DNA of 64,000 nucleotides from Acinetobacter nosocomialis. Lineage in GTDB: Bacteria > Pseudomonadota > Gammaproteobacteria > Pseudomonadales > Moraxellaceae. Where the stretch lies: assembly GCA_025736915.1 (NCBI GenBank), contig CP107049.1, positions 2,728,001-2,792,000 of the forward strand. Direction: 5' to 3'. Both the position numbers and the translations under genes were made by a program. Under the pieces are notes generated by a model that was not told where the DNA came from, searched no databases, and saw nothing but the letters and a program-made list of their open reading frames with translations. Below are positions 28,978 to 36,122 of this stretch, piece after piece. Position 1 is the stretch's first letter; every line of letters begins with the position of its first letter.

Positions 28978-29478
28978 ATGACTACTGAAAATAAATTAGA
29001 CGAATTAAAGGCAAAAGCGGCAGATGTAAAAGTACAAGGCGAAAAAGCTTTGGACGATTTAAAAGAAAATGTAAAAGAGAAACAGGCTGCTGGTAAAGAA
29101 GCAGTTGAAAATACAGTAGATGAGTTAAAGGCAAAAGCAGCAGACGCAAAAGCACAGGGCGAAAAAGCCTTGGATGATTTGAAGGATAATGTAAAAGAGA
29201 AACAAGCTGCTGCAAAAGAAGCAGTTGAAGATAAAGCCAGTGATTTGAAAGGTAAACTTGACGACGCTCAGCATAGTCTGCAAGATAAATTTGATCACTT
29301 GCGTACCGAAGCCGCCCATAAACTGGATGATGCTAAAGCCAAAGCAGCAGAATTAAAGGAAGAGGCCGCCTCAAAACTTGATGAGTTAAAAACTCAGGCA
29401 ACTGCAAAGTTTGATGAATTGAAGAAGACAGCAACCGATAAACTCAATAAATTAAAAAATCACGACTCTGCTGAATAA
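28978..29478 (+). CDS. LEA-like / apolipoprotein-like helical repeat protein
   Basis: A 166-residue protein composed almost only of Lys, Ala, Glu, Asp, Leu and Gln, with no signal peptide, Cys or Trp. Two consecutive 40-residue repeats (D-E-L-K-A-K-A-A-D ... K-E-A-V-E) make up residues 8-87. Shorter 11-residue-like units (K-L-D-D-A-K-A-K-A-A-E, K-L-D-E-L-K-T-Q-A-T-A) follow. The pattern predicts a long amphipathic helix as in LEA group 3 desiccation proteins. The ATG given has an AGGA site eight bases upstream; an ATG 15 bases earlier does not. A role in stress or desiccation tolerance is inference. Confidence 0.75.
   Translation: MTTENKLDELKAKAADVKVQGEKALDDLKENVKEKQAAGKEAVENTVDELKAKAADAKAQGEKALDDLKDNVKEKQAAAKEAVEDKASDLKGKLDDAQHSLQDKFDHLRTEAAHKLDDAKAKAAELKEEAASKLDELKTQATAKFDELKKTATDKLNKLKNHDSAE
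28999..29238 (+). repeat. Two tandem 120-bp repeats inside the LEA-like gene
   Basis: Copy one (28999-29118) and copy two (29119-29238) align without gaps as 40 codons each. Differences are mostly at third positions, which points to an old in-frame duplication under protein-level selection. Confidence 0.8.
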
Positions 29479-29624
29479 GCTGATTTAAACCAAAATCTGT
29501 ACTCCTCACTCAAATGATGAGGCTTTAAAATTAGCAATTATTCATTTCGAGTTGAGCGAGTGCGGATCAATACTGTTACACTAGCTCCAACAAGCTGTAA
29601 TGATCTGTTTTTGGAGTAAACAAT

Positions 29625-30854
29625 ATGTCTTGGCTTTCTTCATTAAAGTCCGTTTTTTCACCTGCACAAGAAGTGAAAGAAGATGAAATCCAAACTGTAC
29701 TCCAAAATTATTTACTACCGCATTCAAAAGATGCCTTAAAAGAGCGCATTAGCCAGCTTCAGGTACAAGGTCGAGTTTTACAACTCACCATTAACACGTT
29801 CCCGGATGAAAAAGAGCATTTGCAGCAAATTCATGATGATTTGGCTAGTGCATTAGAAAAGTGTGGTATTGAAGAACTGAACTTACATGTAGTTCAACAA
29901 AAGCGTCCTGCACCAGAAAGTTCAGGTCATGCTTGTTCATCTAAAGCACCGAAAGAAAATTCAAATTTACCTCCTGTGCTTGATGCCTCACCTAAATCTG
30001 AGCCAGATCCAAACAATCCACCGATTCAGAAAGCCGCTCCGCAACAAAGAGATGTGCCGCTTCATCCTCGAATTAAGAATGTTATTTTAGTTTCATCTGG
30101 TAAAGGTGGAGTTGGTAAATCGACAACGACTGTCAATTTAGCACTTGCCTTACAAAAAATGGGACTTAAGGTGGGGGTGTTGGACGCTGATATCTATGGC
30201 CCAAGTATTCCAACCATGCTAGGCAATGCTGGCAAAACGCCTCTTATTGAAAGTGAAAATTTTGTACCTTTAGAGGCATACGGTATGGCTGTGCTTTCTA
30301 TTGGACATTTAACAGGAGATAACAATACTCCTGTCGCATGGCGTGGACCAAAAGCAACTGGTGCTTTAATGCAATTGTTTAACCAAACACTTTGGCCAGA
30401 TTTAGATGTATTGATGATTGATATGCCGCCGGGTACAGGCGATATTCAACTTACGCTTGCACAGCGTATTCCAGTAACTGGCTCAATCATTGTGACGACT
30501 CCGCAAAATGTTGCTTTGTTAGATGCCACTAAAGGAATTGAGTTATTTAATAAAGTTGGCATACCAGTATTGGGTGTTGTTGAAAACATGTCGACTCATA
30601 TTTGCTCTAACTGTGGGCACGAAGAACAAATTTTTGGTATTGGTGGCGGTGATAAGCTTTCCGAGCAATACCATATTCCATTGTTAGGACGTTTGCCTTT
30701 AAATGCTCAAATCCGTGAACATGCAGATCAGGGTAAACCGAGTGTTGTAGCAATGGATGACGCAGCTGATAGCTATATCGATATTGCTAAAGCGGTATGG
30801 CAACAGATTGAAAAAATCCCTCAACGCACGCGTGATGATAAACGAATCTTTTGA
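29625..30854 (+). CDS. mrp: Mrp/ApbC-family iron-sulfur carrier ATPase
   Basis: A 409-residue P-loop ATPase that carries and delivers [4Fe-4S] clusters. An N-terminal DUF59-like domain (about residues 15-85) precedes a Pro-rich linker. The deviant Walker A S-S-G-K-G-G-V-G-K-S-T is near residue 155 and D-M-P-P-G-T-G-D near residue 266. The cluster-binding C-x2-C pair is in H-I-C-S-N-C-G-H near residue 325. The start has a TTGGAG site. A terminator follows the stop by eight bases. Confidence 0.95.
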   Translation: MSWLSSLKSVFSPAQEVKEDEIQTVLQNYLLPHSKDALKERISQLQVQGRVLQLTINTFPDEKEHLQQIHDDLASALEKCGIEELNLHVVQQKRPAPESSGHACSSKAPKENSNLPPVLDASPKSEPDPNNPPIQKAAPQQRDVPLHPRIKNVILVSSGKGGVGKSTTTVNLALALQKMGLKVGVLDADIYGPSIPTMLGNAGKTPLIESENFVPLEAYGMAVLSIGHLTGDNNTPVAWRGPKATGALMQLFNQTLWPDLDVLMIDMPPGTGDIQLTLAQRIPVTGSIIVTTPQNVALLDATKGIELFNKVGIPVLGVVENMSTHICSNCGHEEQIFGIGGGDKLSEQYHIPLLGRLPLNAQIREHADQGKPSVVAMDDAADSYIDIAKAVWQQIEKIPQRTRDDKRIF

Positions 30855-30862
30855 TTCATCCG

Positions 30863-30886
30863 ACCCGGCTTTAAGCCGGGTTTTTT
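30863..30886 (+). terminator. Intrinsic terminator of mrp
   Basis: GC-rich perfect stem ACCCGGCT/AGCCGGGT, 3-base loop, six T. Confidence 0.94.
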
Positions 30887-30996
30887 ATTGTTTGGTTAAA
30901 AGAAAAATTTAAATCACTGAATCTAAATAACAAAGCTGAACTTGAAATTGGCATGTAGATTGCTACTTTACGCTTTTAAAAAGAAATAGGTGAGAA

Positions 30997-31869
30997 ATGC
31001 AATTTAAATATACTTTTGGCGTTATCAGTTTATGTAGCGCTTTATTTTTGGTTGGATGTAACGACGACCATTCAACAGTGTCCCAAACAACGACAGTTGA
31101 AGAGCAAAAACAGAAATTACAACCGATTATTATTCAAGGCGCCTTACCTGTAGAGTCAAAACAGATGGCATCTAAATTACAGAATGTGACTGTTGAAACA
31201 ATAGGAGGGTGGACTTTCTGGAAAGGAACTCACAATGGCTATCCAATGATTATTTCTAAAACCCGCATGGGTATGAGTAACTCTGCCGCGGCAACAGCTC
31301 TAGCCATTGAACGTTATAAACCGATTGCGATTATTAATCAGGGGACTGCAGGCGGTCACGACCCAGATCTACACGTTTACGATATTGTTCTAGGAAAATA
31401 TGCGACCAATATTGGTGCGTTTAGAACGCCTAAACAACCATTAGGAGCTGGATCAAATTCACTCACTTGGGTTGAAGCATTTGATGTATTGCCAACAGAT
31501 GAATCAGACCCAGAACCTATTGCAATTCGCAAATTTGAAGGCGATAAAGAATTATTAATGGCGGCACATAAAGTTCGTTATGACAAAGGTGAAGTAGTCG
31601 AAGGGACGATTGGATCGGCAGATGTTTGGAATAATGAGCTTGATCGTATTCAATTTTTCCATCAACGTTACGGTACCTCTGTTGAGGAAATGGAAGCAGC
31701 ATCGGTTGCACAAATCGCAAGTCAGTTTAATGTTCCTTTTTTAGGAATTCGAATTTTATCTAATAATATTACCAATAATGGAGCGTATGACCCAGGTACT
31801 GGAGAGGCTTGCCAAGACTATGTGCTTAATGTCGCTGAAGAATATATGAAATCTAAACTAGCAAAATAA
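30997..31869 (+). CDS. Lipoprotein with MTA/SAH nucleosidase-like phosphorylase fold
   Basis: A 290-residue exported protein. A signal peptide ends at the lipobox L-V-G-C (Cys 21). The rest is a PNP/UDP phosphorylase domain resembling MtnN: G-A-L-P-V-E-S near residue 49, G-T-A-G-G near residue 118 and E-E-M-E-A-A-S-V-A near residue 230. The strand that normally carries the catalytic Asp (R-x-I-S-D in MtnN) reads R-I-L-S-N-N here, so the nucleosidase reaction may be altered or lost. An AGGTGAG ribosome site supports the start. A role in periplasmic nucleoside handling is inferred. Confidence 0.78.
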   Translation: MQFKYTFGVISLCSALFLVGCNDDHSTVSQTTTVEEQKQKLQPIIIQGALPVESKQMASKLQNVTVETIGGWTFWKGTHNGYPMIISKTRMGMSNSAAATALAIERYKPIAIINQGTAGGHDPDLHVYDIVLGKYATNIGAFRTPKQPLGAGSNSLTWVEAFDVLPTDESDPEPIAIRKFEGDKELLMAAHKVRYDKGEVVEGTIGSADVWNNELDRIQFFHQRYGTSVEEMEAASVAQIASQFNVPFLGIRILSNNITNNGAYDPGTGEACQDYVLNVAEEYMKSKLAK

Positions 31870-31899
31870 TAGTTTAACTATAGGCAAGAAGATGGGTTC

Positions 31900-32466
31900 T
31901 TATAAGGCATCTTCTTGTTTTTTATAACCAGCTCTACTTTTCCAATTTCGAATAACCATCCAACGCCAGAAAACTTCGGTCACTACATATAGTATGATTG
32001 CAAATACAAATGCTTCAACTATAAGCCCAGACATTAAAATTTTAGCGAGACTGAAATCTATATGCCCATGACCAAAATGGGTAATCCACCTAGAAATCTG
32101 ATGCAGTACGCCTAAAAGCATCTTTTTATTGATCATATGTACATGATAAATGTGCGAACCAAACCAGAAACCAGTATATAAAATGGGAACTAATGTGAGT
32201 GGGTTGCTGAGCCAAGCGAGCATTAGGCTAATAGGTAAATTTACTTCAAACAGCAATACCGCCATCACAATAAAAACACTATGAAAGGGAATAGGCAGTA
32301 AACCAAAAAACGTTCCTACAAAAACCGCTCTTGTAATCGATTTACGGTTGACATACCAAAGCACTGGATTAAGGGTTTTTTTCCCAAAAATCCTTAAAAA
32401 TTTCATATTTGAAACTTTCTCTGGAGAAGGAAGCCAAGACTGAAAAAATTGCTTTGCCATAATCAT
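31900..32466 (-). CDS. DUF2062 family membrane protein
   Basis: A 188-residue inner-membrane protein with three or four hydrophobic segments. It has the signature N-R-K-S-I-T-R-A-V-F-V-G-T-F-F-G-L-L-P-I-P near residue 40 and N-P-L-T-V-P-I-style Asn-Pro-Leu-Thr near residue 87, matching the DUF2062 family. A second ATG six bases in is an alternative start. No function is established. The gene is convergent with the lipoprotein nucleosidase-like gene. Confidence 0.82.
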   Translation of the reverse strand: MIMAKQFFQSWLPSPEKVSNMKFLRIFGKKTLNPVLWYVNRKSITRAVFVGTFFGLLPIPFHSVFIVMAVLLFEVNLPISLMLAWLSNPLTLVPILYTGFWFGSHIYHVHMINKKMLLGVLHQISRWITHFGHGHIDFSLAKILMSGLIVEAFVFAIILYVVTEVFWRWMVIRNWKSRAGYKKQEDAL

Positions 32467-32821
32467 AGGATAGTAGAGTCTGGTGACTCATATAAACACA
32501 AAAAAACAATATATTAATTGAAACTTATTAAAAGCTTAAAAATTAAACTTACTGCAGTAATAATTCATTATAGATCTTTTCGACCTAAAAATAGATTTAA
32601 AATAAAAATACTTATATTACTTAATACAATTTGGCACGCAAAGCGCGACAACTGACTCTAAAGTTTTTTAGCTTAAATTTTTTAAAAATTACGTATCTAT
32701 TTGTTTATTGGTTATTTTTTAATTTTACTGATTAATATTTTAAAAAATTGTCTTACAATTAGATTTTGCCTTCCCAAAAGATATCTATTAATCTGAGATG
32801 ACTACATTGTGAGGTCATTCA
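32467..32821. other. Intergenic region with no recognised gene
   Basis: 355 very AT-rich bases between the divergent DUF2062 gene and the LysE-type gene. I see no ORF with a ribosome site, no terminator and no clear inverted repeat longer than about 7 bp. It presumably holds two outward promoters. Confidence 0.6.
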
Positions 32822-33415
32822 ATGATTTCATGGCTATTTATTGGCTTAGTTGCCACAATTTTACTTACCCCAGGCCCAACCAATACTTTACTCGCATCGT
32901 CAGGAGTACAGGTAGGTCTTAAGAAGTCTGCAAAATTAATTCCGGCAGAAGTTCTTGGATATGTAATTTCTATTTCAGCTTGGGGCATGTTAATAGGGAA
33001 AGTTTCTGCAACGCTTCCTTTCTTACCTCCTATGCTTAAATTGCTAAGCGCTTGTTACATTATTTTTTTAGCAATTAAGTTATGGCACACAGCCAATCAG
33101 CAACTTGAGTTAGATCAGCCAACGATTCGCCCGCGTGAGTTGTTCTGTGCAACTTTACTTAACCCTAAAGCATTACTGTTTGCTTCAGCTATTTTCCCTG
33201 TTGCAGCATGGACTGATTTTCATATTTATCTCATTCATATGCTGGCTTATTTAGCGTTGATTACACCAATTGCATTGTTCTGGATTTTCTTGGGTTCAAT
33301 TTTGGCAGGTAATAAAGTACGTTGGTTAAATCAATCGAATTTACAAAAAACAGCCTCACTAGTTTTAGTTAGTTTCTCAATTCCGATTAGCTATTCTGCG
33401 TTATTAAACCTTTAA
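32822..33415 (+). CDS. LysE/RhtB-family exporter (second copy in window)
   Basis: A 197-residue membrane protein with about six hydrophobic segments. The N-terminal L-L-T-P-G-P-T-N-T-L-L-A and mid-chain T-L-L-N-P-K-A-L-L-F-A near residue 117 are family signatures. It is clearly different from the copy at 25249, so it is not a recent duplicate. A GAGG site seven bases upstream sets the start. The substrate is unknown. Confidence 0.87.
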   Translation: MISWLFIGLVATILLTPGPTNTLLASSGVQVGLKKSAKLIPAEVLGYVISISAWGMLIGKVSATLPFLPPMLKLLSACYIIFLAIKLWHTANQQLELDQPTIRPRELFCATLLNPKALLFASAIFPVAAWTDFHIYLIHMLAYLALITPIALFWIFLGSILAGNKVRWLNQSNLQKTASLVLVSFSIPISYSALLNL

Positions 33416-33530
33416 AAGTCTTACCGAGCTATTCTTATCGAGAAGAGTAGCTCAAGCGTTGTTTTCATAATTGCTTTTTTACGTTAAAGTACGTCGCAAT
33501 CAATGAAATTACCTTTTGGATAGAAAATAC

Positions 33531-34100
33531 ATGGCTATTAAGTCTGATCGTTGGATTCGCGAAATGAGCGAAAAACACGGCATGATTGAACCTTATGCAG
33601 AGAATCAAGTCCGTTTTGATAAGAATGGCGAAAAATTGATTTCCTACGGGGTCTCTAGCTATGGTTATGACGTACGCTGTGCCCGCGAATTTAAAGTTTT
33701 CACTAACGTACATTCTGCAATTGTTGATCCGAAAAATTTTGATGATAAAAGTTTTATCGACATTGAATCTGACGTTTGTATTATTCCGCCAAACTCGTTT
33801 GCTCTAGCGCGTACAATTGAATATTTCCGTATTCCGCGTAATGTTTTAACTGTATGCTTGGGTAAATCAACTTATGCCCGCTGCGGTATTATTGTAAATG
33901 TGACGCCTTTAGAACCAGAATGGGAAGGTCACGTTACTTTAGAGTTTTCAAATACGACGAACTTACCTGCACGTATTTATGCAGGTGAAGGTGTAGCACA
34001 AATGCTTTTCTTTGAAAGCGATGAAGTTTGTGAAACGTCTTATAAAGACCGTGGTGGTAAATACCAAGGACAAACTGGCGTTACGCTTCCTAAAACCTAA
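33531..34100 (+). CDS. dcd: dCTP deaminase
   Basis: A 189-residue homotrimeric enzyme making dUTP from dCTP for thymidylate synthesis. Family motifs: [12 protein letters not shown] near residue 42, the conserved K-S-T-Y-A-R-C-G near residue 111 with catalytic context [11 protein letters not shown] near residue 127, and the nucleotide-binding tail K-Y-Q-G-Q-T-G-V near residue 176. The frame extends 15 bases further upstream, but the ATG used gives the usual N-terminus M-A-I-K-S-D-R-W. A strong terminator follows. Confidence 0.96.
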   Translation: MAIKSDRWIREMSEKHGMIEPYAENQVRFDKNGEKLISYGVSSYGYDVRCAREFKVFTNVHSAIVDPKNFDDKSFIDIESDVCIIPPNSFALARTIEYFRIPRNVLTVCLGKSTYARCGIIVNVTPLEPEWEGHVTLEFSNTTNLPARIYAGEGVAQMLFFESDEVCETSYKDRGGKYQGQTGVTLPKT

Positions 34101-34127
34101 GTTGTTTTAAAATTAGATTAAATTCTA

Positions 34128-34158
34128 AAAAATGGGTCACTTGAAGTGGCCCATTTTT
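34128..34158 (+). terminator. Intrinsic terminator of dcd
   Basis: Long stem AAAAATGGG..CAC / GTG..CCCATTTTT, with one G-T pair, a 5-base loop and five T. Confidence 0.9.
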
Positions 34159-34179
34159 GTTGAAAAATAAAGAAAGTGG

Positions 34180-34217
34180 CATTCATCGGAATATTTATAA
34201 ATGAACGTTTTCTTTTG
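34180..34217 (+). promoter_or_regulatory. Upstream element shared by the surface-protein units, copy 1
   Basis: CATTCATCGGAA at 34180-34191 and TTTCTTTTG at 34209-34217 recur upstream of the second transcription unit with nearly the same spacing (29 versus 30 bases between block starts). Here they lie about 200 bases before the first surface-protein gene. A promoter or activator site is inferred; a clear -10 box is not seen for this copy. Confidence 0.5.
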
Positions 34218-34412
34218 TAAAAAATGATATAAAATGATCAATAATTGATTTGTTTCTTTGAGTTGTATCACACAATTTAAATGGACTTAAATCATAAAAA
34301 ATCAGATATCGGCGTTTCTTTGTTTATTCAATTTAAGATTAGATTAAAGAAAGGGAAGCCAAATAAAAAGAAATTAAATTAGATTATGCCCCCAAGGATA
34401 CGGAGGTCGGTC

Positions 34413-35891
34413 ATGCGACAGTTTAAGTCTCTTCATTTAGCTATTCTAGCACTTGGAAGTTTATGCTTTTCTTCAGCTTATGCTACGTCTACCTTAGTTC
34501 CAATGTCTGATGCTGAACTATCTGCAACTCGTGGCCAAGCGTTAATGAGTATGTCTTATATTGCACCTACTGATTCGGCAAACTTGGAGAAACTACGCGA
34601 TAACAGCAGTAATATTGGTTTTTATAAATTAGGAATGGAAGCCCAGTTAGAAATCAATACTAATATTAGAAAACTTCAGTTGGGCTGTGGTGGTGTAAAT
34701 GGGGCTGGTGGTTGTGATATCGATATTGATAATTTAAGTTTAAGTGGACAAAATTTTGATACCAATGGGAACCCATTGCCCATGTCTAATGAAGATCGTG
34801 CCTCATCTTCTGCAGTATTAACGAATCCATTCATTGAATTTGCTGTTAAGAACCCAACCTCAGCTTCAACACGTGAAGTAGTTGGTTTAAGGCTAAGTGC
34901 TGAAAAATTTATTGGTTTATTAACGGCAGGTACTGAAAATACAACGACCCCGAATGGGATCAACTCCATTTCTGGTTATATGAAGGTTCAGTCTGACAGT
35001 AGTGGTTTGATTAAAGGTTATGCTACAACTTCGGCTACTCGAGATAATTTATATGGAGCAAATGCAGTAACAGGCCGATTGCAGGCTTTGGGGTTGGGTG
35101 GTGCTGCTGAGGTAAGTTTTATTACTTCTGATGGTGGATTTAATATTCCGGGTATTCAAAATAACTATTTTGAAATTGCGCCCATTCAAGTTAATGGTAA
35201 TCGGGTTACCTCAAAAGTTTTATCTGCTCCAGTAAAAGTCCCTAATATTTATGTAGGACATAGCAGTTCTTATCCAGTGGATGGTACTGTGCAATATAAT
35301 GCAGCAGGCCCACATGATCCAGCTTATCCTGAACCAACAGGCATTTACACTCAAGGCGGTAGAGTAGAAGCTACAGTAACAGACTGTAGCTTATTAGCAT
35401 GTGTCATTGCGGGTAAAGGTGCTAAATTCCCGAATGTATATATGAATGGTACCATTTCAAATATTACTGCAAATTTAAATTTAACCCAGTCATTGGGTCT
35501 TATTCATAATTTACCAATTAACTCGCCAATGTATCTGGCACTGCAAAATCAAATGTTGCAGTGGCCTGGAGCAAAAGCAGATGACGTAGCCCAAAAGGGC
35601 TGGTGGATGTCTTTTGCAAATCCAGTTAATGTAGGTAACATCATTCCACAAGATGCAATTGATATTTCACCATTATTCCCGCAAATTTCAACTGCTGTTT
35701 CTGCATATTTACAAGCTAATCCTGCTCAAACTTCTGACTTGGGAGGTTTGTTAAAACTAGGGGATCTGGATGTAAATATTGGTACGATTGATTTAAAAAA
35801 TAGCCCACTTACACTAAATTTAAGTAATTTACAGTTAACGAATCAAAACTTTAAACCAAACTGTCATGGTACGAATTTAACCTTTTGTTAA
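34413..35891 (+). CDS. Exported surface-family protein A, 492 residues
   Basis: First of five related exported proteins. The ATG chosen follows an ACGGAGG site nine bases upstream; a frame opening 27 bases earlier would spoil the signal peptide. Residues 1-24 are a signal peptide ending S-A-Y-A. The family motif M-S-D-A-E-L-S-A-T-R-G-Q follows, but lacks the usual G-x-G ending. The rest is Asn/Ser/Thr/Gly-rich with beta-strand periodicity. Cys pairs occur as C-x8-C near residue 91 and C-x4-C near residue 330, and the last nine residues are C-H-G-T-N-L-T-F-C. I relate it to DUF6160-type proteins from memory. Function unknown; an outer-membrane or surface location is inferred. Its own terminator follows. 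Confidence 0.7.
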   Translation: MRQFKSLHLAILALGSLCFSSAYATSTLVPMSDAELSATRGQALMSMSYIAPTDSANLEKLRDNSSNIGFYKLGMEAQLEINTNIRKLQLGCGGVNGAGGCDIDIDNLSLSGQNFDTNGNPLPMSNEDRASSSAVLTNPFIEFAVKNPTSASTREVVGLRLSAEKFIGLLTAGTENTTTPNGINSISGYMKVQSDSSGLIKGYATTSATRDNLYGANAVTGRLQALGLGGAAEVSFITSDGGFNIPGIQNNYFEIAPIQVNGNRVTSKVLSAPVKVPNIYVGHSSSYPVDGTVQYNAAGPHDPAYPEPTGIYTQGGRVEATVTDCSLLACVIAGKGAKFPNVYMNGTISNITANLNLTQSLGLIHNLPINSPMYLALQNQMLQWPGAKADDVAQKGWWMSFANPVNVGNIIPQDAIDISPLFPQISTAVSAYLQANPAQTSDLGGLLKLGDLDVNIGTIDLKNSPLTLNLSNLQLTNQNFKPNCHGTNLTFC

Positions 35892-35909
35892 TTGTAAGCA
35901 ATTAGCTTG

Positions 35910-35943
35910 AGCTGATTTTCATTCATCGGAAAATTAGCTTTTT
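35910..35943 (+). terminator. Terminator of surface gene A
   Basis: 11-bp stem AGCTGATTTTC/GAAAATTAGCT (one G-T pair), 8-base loop and five T. The loop contains part of the shared CATTCATCGG element, so this hairpin and the next promoter region overlap. Confidence 0.7.
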
Positions 35944-35958
35944 ATGCGCTTTCTTTTG
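35920..35958 (+). promoter_or_regulatory. Upstream element shared by the surface-protein units, copy 2
   Basis: CATTCATCGGAA (35920-35931) is identical to copy 1, and TTTCTTTTG (35950-35958) follows at nearly identical spacing. The first block would be centred about 64 bases before the start site predicted from the promoter that follows, a usual place for an activator. Confidence 0.5.
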
Positions 35959-35983
35959 CATTTGTGCAAATATTCCGCATAAT
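35955..35983 (+). promoter_or_regulatory. Predicted sigma-70 promoter of the surface B-C-D operon
   Basis: A -35-like TTTGCA and a -10-like CATAAT are separated by 17 bases. The start site would be near 35990, giving a 5' leader of about 130 bases. Confidence 0.5.
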
Positions 35984-36030
35984 AGAAATGTGGAAAAGTT
36001 GGCAATATCTATTTAGATTTGCCTTCTGGT

Positions 36031-36058
36031 CTAAGGTGAAAAGGATATATTCACCTAG
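36031..36058 (+). promoter_or_regulatory. Leader hairpin upstream of surface gene B
   Basis: CTA-A-GGTGAA pairs with TTCACC-TAG around a 9-base loop, with one bulged A. It lies inside the predicted leader, 65 bases before the start codon, and has no T-run, so it is not a terminator. It may be a post-transcriptional control element or an mRNA stabiliser. Confidence 0.4.
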
Positions 36059-36122
36059 CATCAAGGATTGTTAAAGAAAAATAAATATGGTGCACGGCAT
36101 CGTATAAAACAGGAAGGTCAAG

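Noticed and set aside
28982-29319. Leu/Phe-rich minus-strand ORFs opposite the LEA-like gene
   Set aside because: Apparent hydrophobicity arises from reading Lys/Glu/Ala codons in reverse; the plus-strand frame has the ribosome site and the in-frame repeat.
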